Notes under the pieces: model-generated
Told to the model about the DNA's origin: nothing
Databases searched by the model: none
Seen by the model: only the letters and a program-made list of their open reading frames with translations
Position numbers and translations under genes: made by a program
In this document: piece by piece, positions 17,352-25,052 of the stretch
Layout of the letters: every line of letters starts with the position of its first letter
How positions within the stretch are numbered: position 1 is the stretch's first letter
Assembly: GCA_048268005.1 (NCBI GenBank)
Contig: JBLWWJ010000002.1
Location: forward strand, 930,001-994,000
Length of the DNA stretch: 64,000 bases
DNA from: Ancylomarina sp048268005
GTDB lineage: Bacteria; Bacteroidota; Bacteroidia; Bacteroidales; Marinifilaceae
Direction of reading: 5' to 3'

Positions 17352-20300
17352 ATGATTTTAAAGATTCCAAACTTAAAACATTTAGTTATAGTTACTTTCT
17401 GTTTTATGAGTTTGTCAAGTATCGCACAGTCTGATTTTGTGAGTTCACAGTCTCTGAGTTCAATTTACGACGCAGATGCTGCCTGGGCTGATTCTATCAT
17501 GTCTGGAATGAACCAGGAACAGCGAATTGCTCAGCTGTTTATGGTGGCTGCCTATTCCAATAAAACCTCTGCTGAGGAAAAAAAGATACTGAAATTGGTA
17601 GAAAAATATCAAATTGGAGGCTTGATCTTTTTTCAAGGCACACCCCAGGAGCAAGTTCGTTTAACCAATTTGTATCAGCGCAAATCGAATTTGCCTTTAT
17701 GGATTGGTATGGATGCTGAGTATGGGCTGGGCGCTCGATTGAAACAAACACTTAAATATCCACAGCAGATTACCATGGGAGCTGTTCAGGATACTAACTT
17801 ACTTTTCATGTTAGGTCAGGAGATGGCTGTTGAATGTCGTCGAATGGGTATACATGTCAATTTTGCACCGGTTTTGGATGTCAATAGTAACCCGAAGAAT
17901 CCGGTCATCAATTCACGTTCTTATGGAGAAGGAAAAGTGAATGTGGCAGAAAAAGGAATTGCTTTTGCCAGAGGTATGCAATCCGGAGGCGTGGTAGCCG
18001 TTGGAAAACATTTTCCAGGCCATGGGGATACGGATAAAGATTCTCACCACGATTTACCGGTTGTTGATCGCTCAAGAGAGGAGCTTGATGATTTGGAATT
18101 ACACCCATTTAAAGAATCCATTGAAGCTGGTATTGGCGGCATAATGGTTGCTCACCTAAATGTTCCGGCTCTTGACAAGCAGGCAAAAGCTGCAACTCTT
18201 TCTCGACCTATCGTAACGGGTTTGTTGAAAAAGGAGCTGGGTTTTAATGGCTTGGTTTTCACCGATGCTTTGAACATGCAAGGTGTTCGTAAATTTTATA
18301 AGCCTGGTGAGGTAGATGCCAAGGCAGCCATTGCAGGTAACGATGTGCTTCTGTTTTCGGAAGATGTGCCCAAGGCTATCAAGGAAATAAAGGCAGCTAT
18401 TGCCAGAGGTGAATTGTCTCAGGAGAATATCAACCAGTCTTGTCTTAAGATTCTTAAAACAAAATATTGGTTAGGACTAAGTCAATATAAGCCTATATCT
18501 TCTGATCGTTTGTGGTCAGGATTGAATACGCAACAAGGTCTGATTTTACGAAACATGCTCATTGAAAATGCCATGACAGTGGTGAGTAATAAGAATGACT
18601 TATTACCTCTGCAACGTTTGGATACTTTGCGTATAGCTTCTGTAGCTATGGGAAGCAGAAAACGTAATCACTTTCAAGAATATTTAAGTCGTTATACCAA
18701 TATCGATTCGTATCAGATTGACAAGAGTGCCACACAAAAGCAATACAATACACTTTTGAAAAATTTGGATTCCTATAATTTGATTATTGTCAGCAAGCAT
18801 GATAGCAACCGAAGAGCTTCCAGAAAGTTTGGTGTAACAGATCAAACTGTTTCATTCGTCAGTAATCTTTCGAAAAGGAAAAAGGTTATTTTTGATTTGT
18901 TTGCCAGTCCTTATGCGCTTGATTTCTACAAGAAACTGGATAGACTTGAGGCAACACTTGTTTCCTATGAAGATAATGCGGAGACTCAAAAAGCATCAGC
19001 TCAAATTATTTTTGGAGGAATAGGAGCCAAAGGTCGTTTGCCGGTATCGGTTAACAAGGACATTCCGGAAGGTACTGGTGTTGATACAAAAAAAAACAGA
19101 TTGGGCTACGCTTTGCCGGGGCAGACGGGATTTGATCGCTCACAATTCAAGAAGATTGATTCAATTGTTCAAGATGCCATTGAGCAAAAGGCAACGCCAG
19201 GTTGTCAAATACTGGTGGCTCACAAGGGACGAATAATTTACAATAGGGCCTATGGTTTTCACACCTATGAAAAGAATGTGAAAGTAAAAACTACAGATTT
19301 GTACGATTTGGCATCAGTAACCAAAGTGGCTGCTTCTTTGCCCATTCTAATGCAGCTGGTTGATGAGGGAAAGGTTGATATTGATGGCAAATTGGGCGAT
19401 TATTTGTCAGCAGCCAAAGGAACTAATAAAGATACTTTGGTATTAAGAAAAATTTTGGCCCACGAAGCGCGTTTATTGCCCTGGAAGCCCTTTCATCGTG
19501 AGGCCGTAGATACAGCTCGTTTACGTCGTGATTTGTTCAGTCGTGATTCTTCGAGAGTATATCGTGTAAAAGTGGGTAACTATTTGTATGCCAATAAAAA
19601 TTACCGATTCCGTAAAGGGCTTTTTAATAAGAGTGCTTCAAAAGCATTTCCCGTTCAGATTGCAAAGAATATGTATGTGAAAGAGGGGTATAGTGATTCC
19701 ATCTACAAGCGTATTTTAGCGACTGATTACCGTGAAAGCAATGGTTACAAATACAGTGATTTGGGTTTCATCTTGCTTAAGAAAATGTTTGAAGAGCATT
19801 TAAGCACCAGTATGGAAAACTATGTGAAGAAGAATATTTATCGCAAGCTGGGAGCAGGAACTTTAGGTTATCACCCTCGTCAGCGCTTTAGCTTGTCGCG
19901 AATAGCACCCACTCAGGATGATCATTTTTTCAGAAAGCAGTTAATTAAAGGCTATGTACAAGATCCAACAGCAGCCATGTTGGGTGGTGTGGCTGGTCAT
20001 GCGGGTGTTTTTGGTAATGCAGCCGATTTAGGGAAATTAATGCAAATGTATTTGCAGAAAGGGAGTTATGGAGGCGTGACTTTTTTCAATCCTGAAACGC
20101 TTGAACAATTTACCTCTCGAGCTTATCCTGATGGTACAAACCGCAGAGGGATTGGTTTTGATAAGCCTTTTTTGGATCAGACCGATACCAATGGACCAAC
20201 CACCACAAAAGCATCCCTAAACAGTTATGGACATTCTGGTTTTACTGGAACCCTGGTTTGGGTTGACCCGGATTACGACCTGGTCTATGTTTTTCTATCG

Positions 20301-20444
20301 AACCGTGTTTATCCTGACGATTGGAATACCAAGCTGATGAAAATGGATGTTAGAACACAAATTCAAGAGTGCCTTTATGATGCCATAAACCCGCCTGTCG
20401 CAGAAGATACGACTCAGAATATTGCAAAGCTTAAACTACCATAG
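17352..20444 (+). CDS. GH3 beta-N-acetylhexosaminidase fused to a beta-lactamase-like serine hydrolase
   Basis: 1030 residues from the ATG at 17352, with a signal peptide ending near SSIAQ. The N-terminal half is a glycoside hydrolase family 3 domain with the NagZ-type signature KHFPGHGDTDKDSHHD (about 220-235, catalytic Asp-His pair) and the nucleophile in FTDALNMQG (about 304). A GH3 C-terminal domain follows. From about residue 590 a class C beta-lactamase/DD-peptidase-like domain has SVTK (SxxK, about 654), YSD (in place of YxN, about 802) and HSGFTG (HxG, about 961). This suggests periplasmic peptidoglycan fragment turnover. Its 3' end overlaps the convergent CYTH gene by 9 bp. Confidence 0.9.
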   Translation: MILKIPNLKHLVIVTFCFMSLSSIAQSDFVSSQSLSSIYDADAAWADSIMSGMNQEQRIAQLFMVAAYSNKTSAEEKKILKLVEKYQIGGLIFFQGTPQEQVRLTNLYQRKSNLPLWIGMDAEYGLGARLKQTLKYPQQITMGAVQDTNLLFMLGQEMAVECRRMGIHVNFAPVLDVNSNPKNPVINSRSYGEGKVNVAEKGIAFARGMQSGGVVAVGKHFPGHGDTDKDSHHDLPVVDRSREELDDLELHPFKESIEAGIGGIMVAHLNVPALDKQAKAATLSRPIVTGLLKKELGFNGLVFTDALNMQGVRKFYKPGEVDAKAAIAGNDVLLFSEDVPKAIKEIKAAIARGELSQENINQSCLKILKTKYWLGLSQYKPISSDRLWSGLNTQQGLILRNMLIENAMTVVSNKNDLLPLQRLDTLRIASVAMGSRKRNHFQEYLSRYTNIDSYQIDKSATQKQYNTLLKNLDSYNLIIVSKHDSNRRASRKFGVTDQTVSFVSNLSKRKKVIFDLFASPYALDFYKKLDRLEATLVSYEDNAETQKASAQIIFGGIGAKGRLPVSVNKDIPEGTGVDTKKNRLGYALPGQTGFDRSQFKKIDSIVQDAIEQKATPGCQILVAHKGRIIYNRAYGFHTYEKNVKVKTTDLYDLASVTKVAASLPILMQLVDEGKVDIDGKLGDYLSAAKGTNKDTLVLRKILAHEARLLPWKPFHREAVDTARLRRDLFSRDSSRVYRVKVGNYLYANKNYRFRKGLFNKSASKAFPVQIAKNMYVKEGYSDSIYKRILATDYRESNGYKYSDLGFILLKKMFEEHLSTSMENYVKKNIYRKLGAGTLGYHPRQRFSLSRIAPTQDDHFFRKQLIKGYVQDPTAAMLGGVAGHAGVFGNAADLGKLMQMYLQKGSYGGVTFFNPETLEQFTSRAYPDGTNRRGIGFDKPFLDQTDTNGPTTTKASLNSYGHSGFTGTLVWVDPDYDLVYVFLSNRVYPDDWNTKLMKMDVRTQIQECLYDAINPPVAEDTTQNIAKLKLP

Positions 20445-20894
20445 GCTAATGGGCTGATTGATCAGATTGACGTTCAAATAGCGTTTATCATCCGTCACTT
20501 CTTTCCCCAGCCATTCTGGCTTTTCAAATACCTGATCTTCCGATTCCAATTCAATTTCAGCCATTACCAGTCCCTTATTTTCTCCCTCGAAGATATCAAC
20601 TTCCCAGTTCATTCCTGCAAAGACAATAATGAATCTGCATTTTTCAATCTTTTTATCACACTCAGCTAAAAGTTCCTCGGCATCTGTTATTGGAATCTCG
20701 TATTCATACTCCAGTCTCGATAAGGGATTCGTACCCGTTTTGATGGTTAAAAAGCCTTTGCCTTTCGTAATACGAATACGCATACTTTTACTCTTTTCAC
20801 TCCAAAGGTAGCCTTGCACAATTCGATTGCCCTCGGCAGGTAAATTGAGTAGCTCTTCTTTTATCAGGTATTTGCGTTCTATTTCTGTTGCCAT
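20436..20894 (-). CDS. CYTH domain protein (triphosphate tunnel metalloenzyme)
   Basis: 152 residues. The diagnostic ExExK motif is EIERK at residues 4-8, followed by YLIKEELL and alternating acidic and basic strands (MRIRITKGKGFLTIK; EYEYEIPI; ENKGLVMAEIELESED). Relatives hydrolyse inorganic tripolyphosphate or other triphosphates; the substrate here is not shown. Length matches short bacterial CYTH proteins. Cytoplasmic. The stop codon overlaps the end of the GH3 fusion on the other strand. Confidence 0.88.
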   Translation of the reverse strand: MATEIERKYLIKEELLNLPAEGNRIVQGYLWSEKSKSMRIRITKGKGFLTIKTGTNPLSRLEYEYEIPITDAEELLAECDKKIEKCRFIIVFAGMNWEVDIFEGENKGLVMAEIELESEDQVFEKPEWLGKEVTDDKRYLNVNLINQPISLW

Positions 20895-20955
20895 TATTTA
20901 AGGATAAAGTTGATAAGGGTAAAGGTTAAAGTCAGTTATTGGTTTTCAGTTATCG

Positions 20956-20978
20956 GTCACTGAGCTTGTCGAAGTGCA
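20956..20978. repeat. Short palindromic repeat (CACTGAGCTTGTCGAAGTG type)
   Basis: The core CACTGAGCTTGTCGAAGTG is partly palindromic (CACT..AGTG, with GAGCTTGTCGAA inside). From memory, this sequence recurs in intergenic regions of many Bacteroidota genomes. Only one copy is visible here. Confidence 0.5.
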
Positions 20979-21024
20979 TATTATCTAATCATCGTATCAA
21001 CACATCAGCAAATCAATTCATCAT

Positions 21025-21981
21025 CTAATTAACTTGATTCTTAGATCGTCCTTTTTCCCAATGATCTAAAATATTCTGTGAGGCTTCCTCAGCCATCTCA
21101 ATTCGGGTCTCGATACAAGCTGTGCCAATATGTGGAACCAAAACTACATTGTTCAGCGTTAAAAGCTGTGGAGTTATCTTTGGTTCATCTTCGAAAACAT
21201 CCAAGGCGGCACCGGCAATTCTATCATTTCCCAATGCATCAGCCAGTGCTTGCTCATCAACAACAGGCCCACGAGACGTGTTAATCAGGTAAGCTGAGGC
21301 TTTCATTTGCGAAAGTTCTTTTTCACCAATCAAATGATGGGTCGATTCATTCAAAGGACAATGCAGAGAAACGAAATCAGCTTTTTTCAAAAGATCTTCA
21401 AAGCCTAAGTAGTCAATATTCAGATCTGCCTCCACATTTGCCGATAGTTGCCTGCGATTGTTATAAACCACCTTCATGCCAAAGGCCTGAGCTTTTTGAG
21501 CCACCGATTTACCAATTTTACCCATACCAATAATACCTAGCGTTTTTCCTCTAAGGGTTTGACCTAAGTTAAGCATCACGCCCCACTTAAAATCGGATTC
21601 TTTACGAAGCCTGTGGTTGCATTCAGCGACGCGTCGGCAAGCAGATAGTATTAGTGATAAGCAAAGCTCTGCTGTTGGCTCGCAAACGGCCTCAGGTGTA
21701 TTGCAAACCGCAATGCCTTTTTTTGTTGCAGCTTCCACATCAATATTATTATAACCCACACCATAATTGGAGATAATCTCAAGCTTTTTTCCTGCTTCAA
21801 TCAGTTCTGCATTCACAGGTTGATTAAAAATGGAAAGTAAGGCTTCACAATTGGGAATGTTTTTTAGCATTTCCTCATGTGTGAAACAGTCCTTCTCAGG
21901 GTAAATGAGATTAAAAGATTGACTGAGTGCTTTTAGTCCTTCTTTGGGAACGGCATATTGAATAAGGATAGTCTTCTTCAC
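21025..21981 (-). CDS. D-isomer-specific 2-hydroxyacid dehydrogenase
   Basis: 318 residues with a GTG start at 21981. NAD(P)-dependent reduction of a 2-oxoacid such as glyoxylate or hydroxypyruvate. The Rossmann glycine motif is GIIGMGKIGKS (about 147-157). The catalytic Arg is in NTSRGPVVDE (about 232), the Glu in DVFEDEP (about 257) and the His in VPHIGTA (about 283). Typical length for the GyaR/GhrB-like group; exact substrate not decidable. Probably cytoplasmic and monocistronic. Confidence 0.88.
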   Translation of the reverse strand: MKKTILIQYAVPKEGLKALSQSFNLIYPEKDCFTHEEMLKNIPNCEALLSIFNQPVNAELIEAGKKLEIISNYGVGYNNIDVEAATKKGIAVCNTPEAVCEPTAELCLSLILSACRRVAECNHRLRKESDFKWGVMLNLGQTLRGKTLGIIGMGKIGKSVAQKAQAFGMKVVYNNRRQLSANVEADLNIDYLGFEDLLKKADFVSLHCPLNESTHHLIGEKELSQMKASAYLINTSRGPVVDEQALADALGNDRIAGAALDVFEDEPKITPQLLTLNNVVLVPHIGTACIETRIEMAEEASQNILDHWEKGRSKNQVN

Positions 21982-22029
21982 GCTTGCGATTATTTATTTC
22001 TAGGTTCAATTTTTTGTTTTCACTATAGC

Positions 22030-22260
22030 CGTGGGGCTCTTACTTTTTTCTTGATAAAAAAGTAAGCAAAAAATCAACGGCTGCAGCGCTCGATGACCCA
22101 TTACGGCTCAAAGACTAAAAAGAATGAACTCTCTCGTTCCTCGCTCAAACAGCATTCTTTTTTGTAACACCTTTTTCGCCTATGGGTACCCCATCTGCGT
22201 CGCTGAGGCCGATCCTTCAATGCGTAATATTCTCGTTAAATGAAATCACGATTGAAAGGT
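22030..22260. repeat. Intergenic repeat-like element with hairpin
   Basis: A non-coding stretch of higher GC than its surroundings. It starts with a hairpin of arms CTTACTTTTTT / AAAAAAGTAAG (22039-22066), followed by AAAAAATCAACGGCTGC. I recognise the hairpin and the AAAAAATCAA(G)GGCTG tail as a recurring intergenic element of Bacteroidota, from memory rather than from a second copy here. No ORF or T-tract terminator is evident. Confidence 0.45.
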
Positions 22261-22319
22261 TCAAACAGTTATTTGTTCCAGTCTGAAAATTAGGAAATAA
22301 ATGAAGAATGACAATGAAA

Positions 22320-22913
22320 TTAGCAACGATATTTATCGTTCAAGCCTTTGCCAGTAAGAATAAGAGGAATTATCTTCTTAAGACGTTTCAACTGAGTGGC
22401 TTCTCTTTTGGCGCCTGCCAGATGAATACAATATTCCTTTTGCTTATAAGGTGTGATCAAGTTGAAAGCAGATTCTAATTTTGGGTTTTCCTGAAAAGCT
22501 TTCTCCAATAAAGGATGAAGAACTAGGGGAGTGGCTTTGCGAGCCTCAACTTTCTTCCCATCCAAATGGTTCTGGATGGTTTCGGCAATAAAGTTGCGAA
22601 TTAAATCTTCAGGAATTTCAGAATGCGAATTGAATCGCACTTGGCGCATGGCCTTGGTTTTATCTTCCTGAGCATTGAAAAGGACCTGATCAGGATCGGA
22701 AAGTAAGGCGCCCTGAAAAAACCAAATACCCACATAGTTTTTAAAAGCGCCTAATCCAATTAAATTCTTTCCCTGATAAGTATAAACCGGAGCGTTCCAT
22801 TTGATACATTCTTTAAGATCGAATGAAATAAGAATTGTTCTCAACTGATCGAGTTCTTTTTCCCATTGCGATTTACTAGCTCGGTAAGCTTCAAACGAAT
22901 CAAATTTGGCCAT
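22320..22913 (-). CDS. DUF1801 / YdeI family protein
   Basis: 197 residues. The N-terminal part (ECIKWNAPVYTYQGKNLIGLGAFKNYVGIWFF) matches the DUF1801/YdhG fold. The C-terminal part (LLEKAFQENPKLESAFNLITPYKQKEYCIHLAGAKREATQLKRLKKI) matches the YdeI/bacteriocin-protection tail. The function is not well defined; some relatives were linked to stress or antimicrobial-peptide tolerance. It starts 15 bp after the stop of queE in the same direction, so the two are probably co-transcribed. Confidence 0.8.
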   Translation of the reverse strand: MAKFDSFEAYRASKSQWEKELDQLRTILISFDLKECIKWNAPVYTYQGKNLIGLGAFKNYVGIWFFQGALLSDPDQVLFNAQEDKTKAMRQVRFNSHSEIPEDLIRNFIAETIQNHLDGKKVEARKATPLVLHPLLEKAFQENPKLESAFNLITPYKQKEYCIHLAGAKREATQLKRLKKIIPLILTGKGLNDKYRC

Positions 22914-22928
22914 ACTTTATTTTTCGGT

Positions 22929-23567
22929 TTAAGGAATACGCATAAACTTATGCGATTGCAAAGAAATATTCCACTTTGGGTTATTCTTCACATACTCCAC
23001 AATAGGCTTTACGTTGTGCACATACTGGCTCCATTCCGATTGAAGGAAAAGCAAACAGTCGTCACCAACCAATTTGGCATGCTCTTCGGCAATGGCAAAA
23101 TCCTTCTCAATATCGAAGATGATCACCTTAAGTTCGTTGGCCTTTTTGTATGAGCTAGGTACTGGTGCTTTATTCTCCTTTGGCGATAAGCAAATCCAAT
23201 CCCACTCACCTGTGATCTCGTAAGCCCCTGAAGTTTCAAGGAAAGTCTCGATATTGTGTTTTTTCAATTCAGAACACAGAGGCTCCAAATTATATAGGGA
23301 TGGCTCGCCACCTGTCACCACAACCGACTTGGCAGGTGATTCAACAGCCTTGCGAACAACCTCTTCAACAGAGATTAAACGATGCTCCTTTGGGTTCCAC
23401 GAAATTTTAGAATCGCACCAACGGCAACCTATGTCGCAACCGCCAATACGTATGAAGTAAGCTGGCTTACCCGTGTGGAAACCCTCGCCTTGTATGGTAT
23501 AGAAGTCCTCAACCAATGGTAAATCGGTTCCGGCTTCGAATATTTCTTTGTACTTATCTCTCATCAT
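22929..23567 (-). CDS. queE: 7-carboxy-7-deazaguanine synthase
   Basis: 212 residues. Radical SAM enzyme that makes 7-carboxy-7-deazaguanine in queuosine biosynthesis. The cluster-binding motif is CxxxCxxC in GGCDIGCRWCD (about residues 43-50), next to the N-terminal substrate region VEDFYTIQGEGFHTG. GGEPSLYN follows at about 95. Two ATG codons in a row at the start make residue 1 or 2 the true start. No queC or queD is nearby in this window. The upstream region is a decayed repeat array. Confidence 0.93.
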   Translation of the reverse strand: MMRDKYKEIFEAGTDLPLVEDFYTIQGEGFHTGKPAYFIRIGGCDIGCRWCDSKISWNPKEHRLISVEEVVRKAVESPAKSVVVTGGEPSLYNLEPLCSELKKHNIETFLETSGAYEITGEWDWICLSPKENKAPVPSSYKKANELKVIIFDIEKDFAIAEEHAKLVGDDCLLFLQSEWSQYVHNVKPIVEYVKNNPKWNISLQSHKFMRIP

Positions 23568-23779
23568 GATGTTTTGCTTACGAACTAAATTAAAAGTTTA
23601 GTTTTTGCGGAGATGGTCTGTTTTGCGATAGGGAATACCCCATACCACTCAAAATAACGCTTATAAAAATGGATCACAAAAATAAACGCTTTATTAAGAT
23701 TAAAAAAGGAATGGGGAAGTCTTTTTTGATGAAAGCCCCAATACAATAAGTTCGAATGGATTTTTACCTAAGAAATGTG

Positions 23780-24273
23780 ATTCGAAACTCGAAATGCGTT
23801 AACTTTTTGAAAAAGCGACCAATTCTCAACTCGAAAAATCTGTCTTTTTGCTTTTTCGTGGAATACGCAATGCCGATAAGCCAACTTTTCAAAAAGACGA
23901 GTAATTCTCGATACAGAAAGCTCATCTTTTTGGTTTTTCGTAGAATTTCTAACAGAAATATACCCACTTTTTGAAAGGACGAGCAATTCTCAAGTTGAAT
24001 GAGTTCTCTTTTTGTTTTTTCAAGGAATTTCCCACGGCAATGAGCCGACTTTTTGAAATGTTGATGAATTTCCGATGGAAATAAGCCAACAAGATGAAAA
24101 GGCGATCAATAGTTAAATGGAAAAAGTCATCTTTTTGCTTTTTCGTGGAATTCTATGCTAGAAAAGCTCAACTTTTTGGAAAGACAAGGAATTCACACTT
24201 CGGATGAGTTGTCATTTTGAAAAGTCACCCAATTCTCGACTCGGAAAGCTCAATTTTTTGAAAAAGACTATTC
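23780..24273. repeat. Degenerate tandem repeat array, 41-bp unit, about 12 copies
   Basis: Units begin with AATTCTCGACTCGGAAAG-like sequence and end with CTTTTTGAAAAAGACGA-like or CTTTTTGCTTTTTCGTGG-like sequence. Start points of AATTC/AATTT-type units lie near 23821, 23903, 23985, 24067, 24109, 24190 and 24231. The spacings are about 82, 82, 82, 42, 81 and 41, i.e. multiples of a 41-bp period with alternate units more diverged. There are no unique spacers, so this is not CRISPR. The period is not a multiple of three and the short ORFs across it fall in several frames, so it is non-coding. Confidence 0.8.
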
Positions 24274-24367
24274 TTGAGGAAATATTTATCTACTATAATT
24301 TTTTAGAAAGAGTTAAAATCAAAAGTTAAATATTGAGTACCTTAGTGAGTCAATAAATTTATATAGT

Positions 24368-24994
24368 ATGAAAGACAACATTTACATAAAAGCTCTGGAG
24401 ATTGGCTTTAATAATCCTGAAGGTATATCATTTGATGATGTAAGTAAAGAATTGGGTGTAGAGGATAATTTGAAAGATATATCATTTAAGACTAATTATA
24501 CAATTTGGTTTTATGTGAATTTTTATCACGGAAAGGCAGAATCTAAAGCTTTAATGAGTAAAACAGGTGGATCTGCTAACTCTTCATACAGAATTGCAGA
24601 GCATAATGTAAAAGAGCTTGATAAAATTAGTTCAGAGAAGTCATATATAAAAGGAGAATCCATCCAAAAATATATAGACTACCTAGAGTTAAAAGAGTCT
24701 AGGGAGTCTTCACAAACAGCTAAAAAGATATCTTATATCTCAATAGGGATAGCTATAATTTCTATTTTCTTATCACCTATAGTAAGTAGAGTTGTACCAG
24801 AAGCACCTAAACAAGTAATTGTAACTGAGAATAGAGACAAAACAGAAAATGAAGCTATTCTAGAAAGGCTTACTAAAATTGACTCTACAATTAATTACAC
24901 AATAACTAAGCTTAGTCTAATTGCTGACAAGAAAATAGAAATTCCTTCTAAAAAGAAAAGTAAGTCTAAACTATTGAAACCTAAAAAGAACTAG
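24368..24994 (+). CDS. Single-pass membrane protein, unknown function
   Basis: 208 residues. The N-terminal part (about 1-60) looks helical and could be a winged-helix-like fold (EGISFDDVSKELG). Then comes a charged helix, one clear transmembrane segment (ISYISIGIAIISIFLSPIVS, about 120-140), a short coiled-coil-like stretch and a lysine-rich tail (IPSKKKSKSKLLKPKKN). No family recognised. It sits alone between a decayed repeat array and ppc, which suggests an accessory gene. Confidence 0.6.
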   Translation: MKDNIYIKALEIGFNNPEGISFDDVSKELGVEDNLKDISFKTNYTIWFYVNFYHGKAESKALMSKTGGSANSSYRIAEHNVKELDKISSEKSYIKGESIQKYIDYLELKESRESSQTAKKISYISIGIAIISIFLSPIVSRVVPEAPKQVIVTENRDKTENEAILERLTKIDSTINYTITKLSLIADKKIEIPSKKKSKSKLLKPKKN

Positions 24995-25052
24995 AATTTC
25001 CCCTAAAATTTGTATTTTAAGACTATTGTATCACAACTACAATCGTCTGCTT

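Noticed and set aside
23568..23700. preQ1 riboswitch upstream of queE
   Set aside because: Neither the preQ1-I core hairpin with A-rich tail nor other preQ1 classes could be recognised; only a weak AT hairpin is present.
23756..23986. Three overlapping ORFs of 67-72 codons on both strands
   Set aside because: They lie inside the 41-bp repeat array, whose period is not a multiple of three, and are open only because the repeat has few stops.
23780..24273. CRISPR array
   Set aside because: The units are contiguous and diverged, with no unique spacers between exact repeats and no cas genes in the window.
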